DNA of 64,000 bases from the NCBI RefSeq assembly GCF_002005105.1, contig NZ_MSCV01000023.1, positions 1-64,000 of the forward strand. Reading direction: 5' to 3'. The notes beneath the pieces were generated by a model, which worked only from the letters and a program-made list of their open reading frames with translations, was not told the DNA's origin and searched no databases. This stretch comes from Methylocaldum sp. 14B. Lineage in GTDB: Bacteria > Pseudomonadota > Gammaproteobacteria > Methylococcales > Methylococcaceae. This document shows, in pieces, positions 25,235-33,809 of the stretch (positions are counted from its first letter, which is position 1; every line of letters begins with the position of its first letter). A program made the position numbers and the translations under genes.

Positions 25235-27505
25235 CTAAAACTCCAACCGCACGCCGGCATTGACGGAATGGCGTGTTTCGAAGCGGTTGTCGACCAGGGT
25301 CTCGTACTGGACGAATGCCGATCCGCCGTGTGGGAGCACCGCCGAAACGGAGGTTCTGAGATTGACATAGTCCCGGTCCGGACTGTCGGTGCTCACGGTG
25401 AATCGATGCCCGCCGGCGTCGTCGGCGAAACGGGCGCCGATCAGACGGCTGTCTTTCGCGAATTCGTGCTCCCATTCCACACCGAGCTGCGATACGAACA
25501 CACCGACGGCCGTGCCGGCGGTATAAGACACGATTCCGCCCAAGGCCGTGGTTACCGAATCCACCGTCTGCGCGTCGATCGCCAGATTGAGCGGGTCCGC
25601 GCCCCGCTCCGTATAGCCGTCGATGGTGGTCCGTCCGTATTCCGTGCGCCCGCGCAAACCCAGTGTCCACGCGCCAAGAGGAAAATCGTAGCCGCTGTTG
25701 ACGCTGTAGCGCTGCTGCCAGCCTTCCGTATCGCTCTTGGCGGTCATTCGCACCGGCCCGAACGCGTCGATATAGGCGATGTTCCGGGTCGAACTGTACT
25801 GGTTGTAGGTACCGTTGGCCACCAGGTCCAGATACCAGCGATCGGTGAGCTGATAGCTGCCGAACAGGGAAAACGTCGTGCCGTCGATTTCGAGGTCGCC
25901 TCCTTTTCGGACGGTATTCGATTCGGTATAGCCGTAACCCGCGGACACGCCCATCAGGAACTGCCGGGTGAACCAATAATCGACGCCCGCCGTGAAGCCG
26001 TAAACCTTGGAATTGAATCCCCGCTGCAAGCGCGTGGTGTTTCGGTCTCCCGACTCGAACTGGCCGTTCACGAAGACGCCCAGCCTGCTGAATCCGCTGT
26101 CCTCGTCTCCGCCGGCTCCGCCGGAGCTGCCGAACGGAAGCATAGCTGCCAGCAGGTTGCCCGGCAGCGTCTGCCCGTCGAGATTCAGGGTCAATCCGTT
26201 CACGCTGAAACCCGAACTTCCGGCTCTCAGTTCCACCAGCCGCTGGTTGACGTTGCCGACCTGAATCTGCGAGATCCGCCCGCCGCCGAGGGCCTGCGCG
26301 GCGGTTTCTTCCGGACTGATGCTGCTGAGGGCTGTCGCCACCTTTTCCAGCCCGCCGGGTTGATTCAGCAATTCGGTAAGCCCTTGAATGCGCTCCCGCA
26401 AGGCTTCGGACGCGCTGTTGGTGCTGACGATGCTCTGAAGCGTACCGGCCAAGGATTCCTGCTGCACCAGGTCCCCGGCCGTGTTCAGAGTGGCCCCGAC
26501 CACCACGGTCACCGTGCCGGTACTCTCGCCGATCGAGTTGGCGACGGTGTAAGTGAAGCGGTCCTCCCCCACGAAATCCGCTCTCGGCGTATACACGACC
26601 TGGGTGGTTCCGCTCACCGTTGCTGTGCCGTTGGCCGGCTGGGACACCGAGGTCACGACGATCTGATCGGGATTGCTGTCCACTACCGTGACGGTTACCG
26701 GCTGCCCGGTCGTGGTGCTGGTTTTGTGACTGGCGGCGGTCGGCAGGCGTGGATTGACCGTGATGCTCACGGTTGCATTGGCGCTTCCGGCCGGGTTGGT
26801 GACGGTATAGACGAACGAATCCATACCCACGTATCCCGCGTCGGGGGTATAGATCACCGACGAGCCACTCGGAACAGCGGTGCCGTGGGCCGGCGCCGAA
26901 ACGCCGGCCAGCTGGAGCTGTGCTCCGCCGTCGTTGTTCAGCACCCCGATCGCCGTCGCCTGGTCGCGCGGGATGGCGACGCTATCGTCGGTTGCCGTCG
27001 GCGGCACGTTGGTATTAATCGTCAAGCTTGTCGAAAAGGAAGGGAACTGATTGTCAAATGTTCTTCCCGATGCAACCACCGTATTGCCGTAGAGGACCGA
27101 CATCCCGCTGAACTCCTGGCCGTTCATGTCGATCTGGAGCGGTGTGGCATAGGGCAATACGAGCTGCTGAGCAAAGCTGCCCCGGATCTGCGGACTGCAG
27201 CAAATGCCCCCCAGATCTCCGTAGGTTTGCTCGAAAAGAATCGAGTTGGCGCTTAAATCGGTGATCCGGATGTGACCGAAAGAGGCGGGATCCATGGTCC
27301 CCTCGGCCACGTAAACCTCGGCAAGCTGTCCTTCCGATTCGAAAGAAATGCCCCGCAATTGCAGGGAATAGAAGTTAGTCGCGATCTGATCGGCGAAAGG
27401 AACGAAGTCGGCATAAGCCGCCGTTTGGCCCAACGCAAGCCATAGCGCGGCTGCGATACCGCAAAAGCGGCAAACGCCGGGCGTTCCGCGAAGGAAGTTC
27501 GACAT
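25235..27505 (-). CDS. Autotransporter with two Ig/cadherin-like domains
   Basis: 756 aa. Signal peptide (CGIAAALWLALGQTAAYAD). N-terminal region with FVPFADQIATNFYSLQLRG. Two tandem Ig-like (VCBS/cadherin-like) repeats: about 170-255 (YTPDAGYVGMDSFVYTV) and 256-340 (YTPRADFVGEDRFTYTV). A helical linker follows, then a C-terminal autotransporter beta-barrel from about 480, ending in the OMP signature of alternating aromatics and a terminal Phe (AGVRLEF). It is probably an outer-membrane-anchored adhesin or surface protein whose passenger stays attached. It stands alone. Confidence 0.9.
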   Translation of the reverse strand: MSNFLRGTPGVCRFCGIAAALWLALGQTAAYADFVPFADQIATNFYSLQLRGISFESEGQLAEVYVAEGTMDPASFGHIRITDLSANSILFEQTYGDLGGICCSPQIRGSFAQQLVLPYATPLQIDMNGQEFSGMSVLYGNTVVASGRTFDNQFPSFSTSLTINTNVPPTATDDSVAIPRDQATAIGVLNNDGGAQLQLAGVSAPAHGTAVPSGSSVIYTPDAGYVGMDSFVYTVTNPAGSANATVSITVNPRLPTAASHKTSTTTGQPVTVTVVDSNPDQIVVTSVSQPANGTATVSGTTQVVYTPRADFVGEDRFTYTVANSIGESTGTVTVVVGATLNTAGDLVQQESLAGTLQSIVSTNSASEALRERIQGLTELLNQPGGLEKVATALSSISPEETAAQALGGGRISQIQVGNVNQRLVELRAGSSGFSVNGLTLNLDGQTLPGNLLAAMLPFGSSGGAGGDEDSGFSRLGVFVNGQFESGDRNTTRLQRGFNSKVYGFTAGVDYWFTRQFLMGVSAGYGYTESNTVRKGGDLEIDGTTFSLFGSYQLTDRWYLDLVANGTYNQYSSTRNIAYIDAFGPVRMTAKSDTEGWQQRYSVNSGYDFPLGAWTLGLRGRTEYGRTTIDGYTERGADPLNLAIDAQTVDSVTTALGGIVSYTAGTAVGVFVSQLGVEWEHEFAKDSRLIGARFADDAGGHRFTVSTDSPDRDYVNLRTSVSAVLPHGGSAFVQYETLVDNRFETRHSVNAGVRLEF

Positions 27506-27562
27506 CAGCCCGGCGGCTACAGATTCATATCGGTTTCGGCCGACTTATACGCGACGAAAAAC

Positions 27563-27778
27563 CTAATCTTCCTCGTCCATCAAGTCGAATACCATCTGAA
27601 CCGACTTTCCCGTTTTCGTGTTCGTGGCCTTGAACGTGGCGACCTCGTTCTCTATTCCGACACACTCGATTTCGACGGGCGGATCGTCGTAATCGCTCTC
27701 GGGTATGTCCAGCCGATCCATGAGGTCTTGGTTTTCTTCCGCCGTTAATTCCATGTTGCCGTATGAATCGATGCGCAT
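27563..27778 (-). CDS. Small acidic protein, unknown
   Basis: 71 aa, strongly acidic at both ends (SDYDDPP, LMDEED). No known domain recognised. It lies 57 bases from the end of the autotransporter gene on the same strand. Composition is ordinary. It is plausible as a real gene because of its coherent acidic and hydrophobic pattern, but no motif proves it. Confidence 0.5.
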   Translation of the reverse strand: MRIDSYGNMELTAEENQDLMDRLDIPESDYDDPPVEIECVGIENEVATFKATNTKTGKSVQMVFDLMDEED

Positions 27779-27858
27779 AGATCTGTAGCCAAAACGATTG
27801 AAGTGAATAGGGTCTTTCCGATAATTCCCGGCGGACCGATCCCCGGATGTTGAAGGTG

Positions 27859-28824
27859 TCAGGTCGATCCCGCAGATGCGCCGAGTATGTCGATGACGAT
27901 CTTGCCCCGTGCGTGTCCCGATTGGCTCCGACGATGCGCAAGATCCAACTGGGACAGCGGGAACACGCTATCGATGACGGAACGCAACTGCCCCTGTTCC
28001 GCCAGTGTGCTCAAGAACGCCAAATCTTCCCCGTTAGACTTGAGCATGACGGTCTTGATCCTCTTCTTCGAAAAAAGCCGGAACAACACTGAGCGAACCA
28101 TCAGACCGATCGCGGGCAGAGTGGATACATAGATGCCGTCCGGTTTCAGTAAACCCTGATAACGCCCGAAAGGCTCCGAAACCACGGTATCGAAGATCAG
28201 ATCGAAAGAGGCCAAGGGACCGAACTCGGTCGTCTGAGTATAGTCGATGATCTCGTCCGCCCCGAGCTCACGTACCCAGGGCGCGTTGGCGCCGCTGCAT
28301 ACCGCGGAAACGTTGGCTCCGAGCGCCTTGGCGATCTGTACGGCGTAATGCCCGACACCGCCGGAAGCGCCAACGATCAACACCCTGCCGCCCTCCTTCA
28401 GGCGGCCGAGATCGCGCAGAGCCTGGAGAGCGGTCAGTCCGGCCAAGGGCAAGGCCGCGGCTTCATGGTCGTTCATCGTCTTCGGCACCAAGGCGGCCAA
28501 GCGTTCATCCACCGCGGCGAACTCGGCTGCCGTTCCGAAACCCCGTGAGCGCAAACACGCCATCACCCGGTCGCCGGGCCGAAAACGCGTGACCTTCGCG
28601 CCGATCTCCACGACTTCGCCGGCGAGGTCCATGCCGGGTATGGACGGAAACCGGACCGGAACGATAACGCGTAAACTGCCGTTATGCAGCTTCCAGTCGA
28701 TCGGATTGACGGAACTCGCGGCCACTTTGACGAGCAGTTGGTCGGACGACGGTTTCGGCGCGGGCACTTCGGCCGGATGAATTTTCGACGGATCGCCGTA
28801 GCCCGTGTATTGCATGGCTTTCAT
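27859..28824 (-). CDS. NAD(P)-dependent zinc-free alcohol dehydrogenase/quinone oxidoreductase (MDR family)
   Basis: 321 aa. GroES-like domain (VASSVNPIDWKLHNG, GMDLAGEVVEIG) and a Rossmann domain with GGRVLIVGASGGVGHYAVQIAKALGA-type NAD(P) motif. No zinc-binding Cys/His cluster is seen, so it belongs to the quinone-oxidoreductase branch. The substrate is unknown. The ATG at 28824 (MKAMQYTGYG) was chosen because GGAG lies six bases upstream; an ATG six bases earlier overlaps the ribosome site. Confidence 0.88.
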   Translation of the reverse strand: MKAMQYTGYGDPSKIHPAEVPAPKPSSDQLLVKVAASSVNPIDWKLHNGSLRVIVPVRFPSIPGMDLAGEVVEIGAKVTRFRPGDRVMACLRSRGFGTAAEFAAVDERLAALVPKTMNDHEAAALPLAGLTALQALRDLGRLKEGGRVLIVGASGGVGHYAVQIAKALGANVSAVCSGANAPWVRELGADEIIDYTQTTEFGPLASFDLIFDTVVSEPFGRYQGLLKPDGIYVSTLPAIGLMVRSVLFRLFSKKRIKTVMLKSNGEDLAFLSTLAEQGQLRSVIDSVFPLSQLDLAHRRSQSGHARGKIVIDILGASAGST

Positions 28825-28933
28825 GGACATCTCCTTTGTTCGATGAGTGAATGCGAAAAACGATTTTATTTAAGATGGAGCGTCAAAATAGTTGAAACCG
28901 CGATTTCATGACTGACTTTACGGGAGATCCATT

Positions 28934-29173
28934 GTGACGACACGTCATTTGCAAATCGATGCGGACACGTTCGAAGCGGCCAAGGCCCATATTCAGCAGC
29001 AATTCGACACGCTTTCGTGGTGGCCGAAGGAAGGACCGGATCAGGCCAAACAGGAGTACAAGATCATGAGCTCCAACCCGGCGCAATTGGCGTACTGGTG
29101 CGAGAAATGGCTGAACGGCGGGCAATGGCGGCAATTGGAAAACGATGTGCGACAACGGCTTCGGCGCGGTTAG
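28934..29173 (+). CDS. Small hypothetical protein
   Basis: 79 aa, GTG start with GGGAG nine bases upstream. Rich in Trp and Gln (WWPKEGPDQAKQEYK, LAYWCEKWLNGGQWRQLENDV). No domain recognised. It is the divergent neighbour of the MDR gene. It looks like a genuine soluble helical protein, but the function is unknown. Confidence 0.55.
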   Translation: MTTRHLQIDADTFEAAKAHIQQQFDTLSWWPKEGPDQAKQEYKIMSSNPAQLAYWCEKWLNGGQWRQLENDVRQRLRRG

Positions 29174-29392
29174 AGTGTTGTAGGTCGGGAATCCCTTCCC
29201 GACGTTAACAACTTGCTAAGCGGGTTTGTCGGCAAGGGATTGCCGACCTACTATTAATCGCGCTACTTGAGCGTGGCGGCACTATAAACGCGCGGCGATA
29301 GTTTGTAGGTCGGGAATCCTTTCCCGACACAACGGTCGAGAAAGCGGCTACCATTTCCCGATCCACATCGCTAAACCCTGGTGAAAAACGCT
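29172..29392. repeat. MITE-like element carrying three REP palindromes
   Basis: Starts TAGAGTGTTGTAGG and ends GTGAAAAACGCTCTA, an imperfect inverted terminal pair resembling the ends of the 39165-39470 element. Inside are palindromes at about 29184 (GGGAA form), 29227 (GGCAA form) and 29309 (GGGAA form), and a partial repeated phrase (GCGTGGCGGCACTATAAACG) that recurs near 29455 (GGATGTGGCGGCACTATAAAT). The stop codon of the preceding gene lies at its left end. Confidence 0.7.
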
Positions 29393-29463
29393 CTAAAGCC
29401 TGTCTTGAGCGATGTCGAAAGGCTCGCTCCCACAAACGCTCACATCGCTTGGATGTGGCGGCA

Positions 29464-30105
29464 CTATAAATGGGCGGCAATAGCCGACAAAATCCGATTT
29501 GCGTCGCCGTAATCCACGGGCATTTCCGAGTATCCTTCGTCATGAGACAGGAGCAAGGTCGGAAAACTGCGGACCCCGAGCTCTCGCGCCCAGCGGATTT
29601 CTTCGAGCAATTCCACGTGAGTATCGGGATGCCGGAGATCCGCCGCGAAGCGGCCTCTGTCCAAACCGATCTCTTCCGCCAGCTCGATCAAAGTCGAGTC
29701 GTTCGACGGATTTCGCGCTTGCAGGTAATAGGCCTGTTGAATCGCGAAGATCATGGCGTCCTCGAAGCCGGCGCCCTGCCGGCGCGCGGCGATCACGGCG
29801 CGGCAGGCCGGGTAGGTGGAACGCCTTGGAACGCATTTCGTCCAGAAATCGAAATTGAACCGGGTGCCCGGCACCGAACGTTCTATCGTTCGCCAAATGT
29901 CCTGAATGTTTTCGCGCATCTCGGCCGGCATGGGCACCGCGCTGTCCGGCGCCAGACCGCCCAGAAACTGTTCGATCTCCACGGCATCCGGCAACCGGGT
30001 CCGTACACTCTGCCATACAGGTCGAAACGCCCAGCACCAGCTGCACATAGGATCGTGAAAATAGAGCAGCGCCGGACCGGCGGCTTTAGGTCGATTGTGT
30101 AACAC
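29464..30105 (-). CDS. DsbA-like thioredoxin-fold protein
   Basis: 213 aa. N-terminal YFHDPMCSWCWAFRP contains the CSWC active-site motif on a thioredoxin fold; SFPTLLL near the C-terminus gives the cis-proline region. A helical insertion (about 60-150) makes it FrnE/DsbA-like (COG3531). There is no signal peptide, so it is probably cytoplasmic or a periplasmic protein with a cryptic start. GTG start at 30105, preceded by AAAGG. It probably reduces or isomerises a disulfide in an unknown substrate. Confidence 0.85.
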   Translation of the reverse strand: MLHNRPKAAGPALLYFHDPMCSWCWAFRPVWQSVRTRLPDAVEIEQFLGGLAPDSAVPMPAEMRENIQDIWRTIERSVPGTRFNFDFWTKCVPRRSTYPACRAVIAARRQGAGFEDAMIFAIQQAYYLQARNPSNDSTLIELAEEIGLDRGRFAADLRHPDTHVELLEEIRWARELGVRSFPTLLLSHDEGYSEMPVDYGDANRILSAIAAHL

Positions 30106-30131
30106 TGCCTTTCACCGGATGAACTCACCGG

Positions 30132-30608
30132 CTAATCCGTGCCCGCATTCTGCTTCAAAAAGTCCGCCCATTGTCTTGAAGACATCGAATTCAGATAAGC
30201 TTTTGCCATTTCCGGAGTGAGCAATTCGATCAGAACGCGGTTCTCCACCCACAATTCGACGACATCGAAAAGCCCCCCTCTGTTGCACGTCACGGCGCGC
30301 CAGCTCTCGCGGGCGGCGATGCTCTTGATCTGTTGTTCGGTGAGATCGACCGAGACGGCGGCGTGGGTGGCGGTGAACGGCGAGGATGCCTCGTTATTCA
30401 TTGAGCTTACCTCTTCGTGCTCCAGGCCGGGCTTGAGCTCCGTGCCGAGCGGATAAACCTCGATCGCCGTACGGTGCGGATCATCGGTCAGTGCAATGTA
30501 GCTGCCGGAGAATACGGGAAATGGAAATGACCGTCCCCCCAGCAACTCCGCAAGAACCGCCGCTGCGTGCTCGGGGTGCCTGGCGGCGATAGAAATATGG
30601 TGAATCAT
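30132..30608 (-). CDS. VOC superfamily-like protein
   Basis: 158 aa. The N-terminus MIHHISIAARHPEHAAAVLAEL with FSGSYIALTDD matches the start of a vicinal-oxygen-chelate (glyoxalase-like) module. The central part (THAAVSVDLTEQQIKSIA) and the C-terminus (VENRVLIELLTPEM) complete one βαβββ pair. The metal ligands are not clearly the canonical set. It lies 26 bases upstream of the DsbA-like gene on the same strand and may be co-transcribed. Substrate unknown. The start at 30608 opens the domain. Confidence 0.75.
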   Translation of the reverse strand: MIHHISIAARHPEHAAAVLAELLGGRSFPFPVFSGSYIALTDDPHRTAIEVYPLGTELKPGLEHEEVSSMNNEASSPFTATHAAVSVDLTEQQIKSIAARESWRAVTCNRGGLFDVVELWVENRVLIELLTPEMAKAYLNSMSSRQWADFLKQNAGTD

Positions 30609-30773
30609 TGGTACGTATCCGTGAGAATGAGAGTCTTTGCCGGGAACGGCTGCCGCCCCGTAGCTGCCCACACGGACTCATAACGGCCTGCCGTGAAATC
30701 GTCGGCGTAACCCGAAACGAGCAGCGTGTTCCCGGTACGCCAGCCTACCGAAAATCGCCCAAAATCGGCAACC

Positions 30774-31511
30774 ATGAAAATCGTACTGGTTCTTATTTTT
30801 CTCGCTTTATCGGCCTGCGGATGGCTGCCCAAAAAGCAGGCGCACGACGCTGAAATCAGCCCTCGCTTAAGCACCGGCATCGAACTTCCGCCCACAAAAG
30901 ACCGAATTCTCGCGCTAGCCATCAGCGAATGGTTCTACTTCGGTCGGCAATCGGTCATTTACGACGGCGACAAGGAAAGCATCCCGCTGGTCGGGTTCTG
31001 GGAGGACGAATCCCCCTACGCTCAACGAATCAACCAGTATTGGCGAGCGGTCGGCCTGCCGGAACGTACCGGCCGAAATTGCGAACAACCGTGGTCGGCG
31101 GCTTTCGTCAGCTGGGTCATGGCCACTGCGGGCGTTCCGAAAGAGCGGTTTCCGCCTTCGGAAGCCCACTGGATGTACCTTTCACGGATTATTCGCAACG
31201 CCGAGTCGCCGAACGCCGTTTTCGTGCCCAGACGCATACACGACTACGCGCCGCGTCCTGGCGATCTGATCTGCGCAAGCCGCGGGTCCTCGATCACTCC
31301 TCCGTTCGTACAATCCCCTTTCCTCGAAACCATCGAGCACACCAAACTCCACTGCGACATCGTCGTCGAAAAACACGGTCGGACCCTGGAAGCCATCGGC
31401 GGAAACGTCAGAAACTCCGTTTCCAAGAACATTTTGAAACTCGACAAGAACGGCCATCTGCAACCGGTCGCTCGAAGACCCTGGTTTGTGGTCATCGAAA
31501 ACCGCTTGTAA
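30774..31511 (+). CDS. DUF2272 family lipoprotein
   Basis: 245 aa. Lipoprotein signal MKIVLVLIFLALSACGW (lipobox LSAC). The mature part has EQPWSAAFVSWVMATAGVP, FPPSEAHWMYL, PGDLICASRG and HCDIVVE, which is the DUF2272 pattern: a papain/NlpC-P60-like fold with a Cys after the ISWVM helix and a His in HCDIV. Members are suspected peptidoglycan amidases or peptidases. The ATG at 30774 starts the signal directly. Function is inferred only from the family. Confidence 0.82.
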   Translation: MKIVLVLIFLALSACGWLPKKQAHDAEISPRLSTGIELPPTKDRILALAISEWFYFGRQSVIYDGDKESIPLVGFWEDESPYAQRINQYWRAVGLPERTGRNCEQPWSAAFVSWVMATAGVPKERFPPSEAHWMYLSRIIRNAESPNAVFVPRRIHDYAPRPGDLICASRGSSITPPFVQSPFLETIEHTKLHCDIVVEKHGRTLEAIGGNVRNSVSKNILKLDKNGHLQPVARRPWFVVIENRL

Positions 31512-31893
31512 ATGACGGATAAAACGGACATTTCTTTCTTTACATGCGAATAGGTGCGGCGCGCATTCCGGCGCGTCCAACGGCATTTCCAGGTTGATAA
31601 GAACGGCAAATACGGTGGGTTGTGCTAGGGTTATTTATCCGTAACTCAGTCAACGCTCCTGCTTTATCGTTCAAGTATCTCCGCCTCATGAGTCAAGACG
31701 CCCCTCAGGTCGAAAAACGTGCTCGTTTTACGTCCGGCTCAATTGGACGGAGATTCCGGCTACGGAACACACGGGAATAAATGGGCGCTACCTTTGGCGG
31801 ACATTCTTTAATGTTCTTGAATTCATACCGATTCGCGGAGGGCGCATAGCTCTTGGCGCGGTATGCCGAATGGATTGTTTCCATGCGGCGGAC
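31512..31893. other. Intergenic region upstream of the cassette region
   Basis: About 380 bases without a credible gene. The base composition falls toward the accessory region. No RNA gene, integrase or strong promoter recognised. Confidence 0.4.
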
Positions 31894-31967
31894 GGGTCGC
31901 GACTAAAGCGACCGTTTGCGATTGGAAGGGGGGCTTCGGCGCTCCCGAAGACGCCGTTTGCGACTGG
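31894..31967. repeat. Two-box hairpin repeat array
   Basis: GGTCGC-GACTAAA-GCGACC hairpin followed by the box CCGTTTGCGATTGG (31912-31925). Then a different hairpin (GGCTTCGG-CGCT-CCCGAAG) and a second, slightly diverged box CCGTTTGCGACTGG (31954-31967). Confidence 0.8.
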
Positions 31968-32035
31968 AATAAGGAAGCACCCGATTCTGCCCTACTCGGG
32001 CCGGATTAGATTTCAGGAATGACGCAAAGAAAAAC

Positions 32036-32042
32036 GTTGGAT
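32036..32042 (+). other. Possible upstream cassette boundary (GTTRRRY)
   Basis: GTTGGAT fits the GTTRRRY core of an integron recombination site and lies 70 bases before the HNH start. The match is only seven bases and does not pair fully with the R'' site (GCCCAAC) of the downstream attC, so it is a weak candidate. Confidence 0.25.
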
Positions 32043-32112
32043 ATTGGTGAATCTTGGATTCGATTTCATTTTTGAGATCGACTTTTTAGTTGGGTGTCTT
32101 AAAGGAGCTACC

Positions 32113-32835
32113 GTGCCACTATCCGCCACTGAGAAAAGAATCCGCGAATTGCTCATTCGAGTCGCAAGGGGCGAATCTGTTGCGCGCCGGACGGGAAGAA
32201 TCTCCTACAAGGAAGTTTGGGAACACATTCACCCCGACATCAAGTGGGGCCAGGGGCATACGTGGGATGTCGTGGAGTGGATAACGCACATATCGGCAGT
32301 CGAGCTTCAGAACGGCCGGCCGCCGTTGAATGAAATCGTCACCCCCACAAACAAGCTAGTACCGAAAGATCCATGGGGAAATGCAGTTCAAGGGATTAAA
32401 GGTCATCTCAAGAAGCTCTCAGGCATTTCCGCACCATACAAGGATCATGAAGAGGCCCAGAAAGCATGCTGGCGATACTGGGCTAACCATTCCGATGGCG
32501 GCCCTTCAAGCGATGAGATAGCACTTAACGAAACAGAAGTGGAGGAGGGGTATCGTCAAGACCGACAATCTTCCTTCATCAAGCGAAATCGAAAAATCAT
32601 CGATGCAGCAAAGAAACGAGATAGGTTCAGGTGCCAAGCCTGCGGATTCTTCCTCGAAGTGGATGGAAGACCGTTGATCGATTGCCATCACAAGATTCCA
32701 TTGAGGCATTCATCGGGTGTCCGAGTCACGAAAGTAAGCGACCTCGTTTGTCTCTGCCCGACATGTCACCGAATTGCCCATTCCAGAGCGTATCCACTTT
32801 CGGTCAAGGAGATCCGCCGGTGTCGTGGCCTGTGA
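32113..32835 (+). CDS. HNH endonuclease
   Basis: 240 aa. C-terminal HNH module: RFRCQACGFFLEVDGRPLIDCHHKIPLRH followed by LCPTCHRIAHSR, with two CxxC zinc pairs (CQAC and CPTC) around DCHHKI. This is the standard treble-clef nuclease fold used by restriction, toxin and homing enzymes. The N-terminal 130 residues (SATEKRIRELLIRVARG, ISYKEVWEHIHPDIKWGQGHTWDVVEWI) may bind DNA or another partner. GTG start at 32113 with AAAGGAG five bases upstream. The stop is five bases before an attC-like site, as in integron cassettes. Composition is less GC-rich than its neighbours, suggesting transfer. Confidence 0.88.
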   Translation: MPLSATEKRIRELLIRVARGESVARRTGRISYKEVWEHIHPDIKWGQGHTWDVVEWITHISAVELQNGRPPLNEIVTPTNKLVPKDPWGNAVQGIKGHLKKLSGISAPYKDHEEAQKACWRYWANHSDGGPSSDEIALNETEVEEGYRQDRQSSFIKRNRKIIDAAKKRDRFRCQACGFFLEVDGRPLIDCHHKIPLRHSSGVRVTKVSDLVCLCPTCHRIAHSRAYPLSVKEIRRCRGL

Positions 32836-32839
32836 AGAT

Positions 32840-32935
32840 GCCCAACCCTGCGGTCAACCGGACCGCCCGCAAGCTGCGCTTGCGGGTTCCCTCCACGCTT
32901 CGCGCTCCGGTGGCCGATTACCTCAAACGTTAGGC
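32840..32935 (+). other. attC-like recombination site (59-base-element type)
   Basis: Starts with GCCCAAC (fits RYYYAAC, R'') and ends with GTTAGGC (fits GTTRRRY, R'). The two flanks form an imperfect inverted repeat: GCCCAACCCTGCGGTCAACC against the complement of GGTTACCTC-like AATTACCTCAAACGTTAGGC. The total of 96 bp is within the attC range. The site lies exactly between an HNH gene stop and the next ATG. An upstream shadow reading frame through it is not credible. Confidence 0.65.
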
Positions 32936-32947
32936 GTCCGAACTCGT

Positions 32948-33691
32948 ATGGCAAAGCGTACAAAGCCCTATCTACTTCATGCGTCGATTCGCCCTGACGC
33001 CGATGTTGACTATGAGTCTTACCCGTTCAACATTCCTGCTGTGCGGGATATCGCCAATATTGACTTCCATCCAAACGTGACTTTCTTCGTCGGGGAGAAC
33101 GGATCGGGAAAGTCAACCGTCATGGAGGGTATTGCGGTCGCACTTGGCTTTAGCCCTGAAGGCGGCACAAGGAATGTGCGTTTCCAGTCAGCAGGCTCCA
33201 TATCCACGCTACACGACAGCTTGCGTCTCGCTCGGAGCGTGCCGAAGCCACGCGATGAATACTTTCTCCGTGCAGAGAGCTTCTTTAACGTCGCAAGCTA
33301 TATGGACGAAACGGGCTACCTTGAAGGCTACGGCGGTCAGTCGTTGCATACGCAGTCTCATGGCGAGTCCTTCATGGCGGTTCTTCTAAACAAGCTCCGC
33401 GGCAATGGCATCTACCTCCTTGATGAACCTGAGGCCGCTTTATCACCCAGCCGACAAATCGCCGCACTTAGCGCCATTCACCAGCTCGTAGAAGGTCACT
33501 CGCAGTTCGTCATCGCCACACATTCGCCCATTCTGCTTTCTTATCCGAACGCGAGGATTATTCTTTTCGACAAATCAGGCGTAAGTGAGGTTGCATTTGA
33601 GGACACCGAGCACTTTGCCGTGACAAAGGACTTTCTCAATAATTACCCCAAGCGCCTTGAACAACTGTTTGAAGACGACGCAGACGCCTAA
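32948..33691 (+). CDS. AAA family ATPase (COG3910-like)
   Basis: 247 aa. Walker A GENGSGKST in FFVGENGSGKSTVMEGIA, an ABC-like signature region (SQSHGESFMAVL), Walker B GIYLLDEPEAALSPSRQ, and an H-loop-like ATHSPILLSYPNA. This is the compact ABC/RecF-like ATPase class that lacks a transporter domain. Such proteins occur in defence systems and in integron cassettes. The ATG at 32948 is 12 bases after the attC-like site. The TAA stop is embedded in GCCTAAT, which mirrors the TTAGGC at the cassette start. With the HNH gene it could form a nuclease-ATPase pair, though each may be an independent cassette. Confidence 0.85.
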   Translation: MAKRTKPYLLHASIRPDADVDYESYPFNIPAVRDIANIDFHPNVTFFVGENGSGKSTVMEGIAVALGFSPEGGTRNVRFQSAGSISTLHDSLRLARSVPKPRDEYFLRAESFFNVASYMDETGYLEGYGGQSLHTQSHGESFMAVLLNKLRGNGIYLLDEPEAALSPSRQIAALSAIHQLVEGHSQFVIATHSPILLSYPNARIILFDKSGVSEVAFEDTEHFAVTKDFLNNYPKRLEQLFEDDADA

Positions 33692-33800
33692 TGGGTCGTT
33701 CGACAGCGCGCGTATGGCGGAATAGGGTACTCCCGTATTCCGCCGGATGGATTTGGCCGCCACGCGGCGCAATACGCGAGTACGCTATTGCGCCCTACCG
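33686..33800. repeat. Degraded attC start and two covarying palindromes
   Basis: GCCTAAT (33686-33692) resembles the R'' start of an attC site. It is followed by two 9-bp stems with 11-nt loops: GGCGGAATA/TATTCCGCC (33716-33744) and GGCGCAATA/TATTGCGCC (33766-33794). One G-C pair is swapped to C-G between them. Confidence 0.6.
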
Positions 33801-33809
33801 CGCTATAGG

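Noticed and set aside
31512-32035. An integron integrase or attI upstream of the HNH cassette
   Set aside because: No tyrosine-recombinase motifs or attI-like sequence could be read; only a weak GTTRRRY match at 32036.
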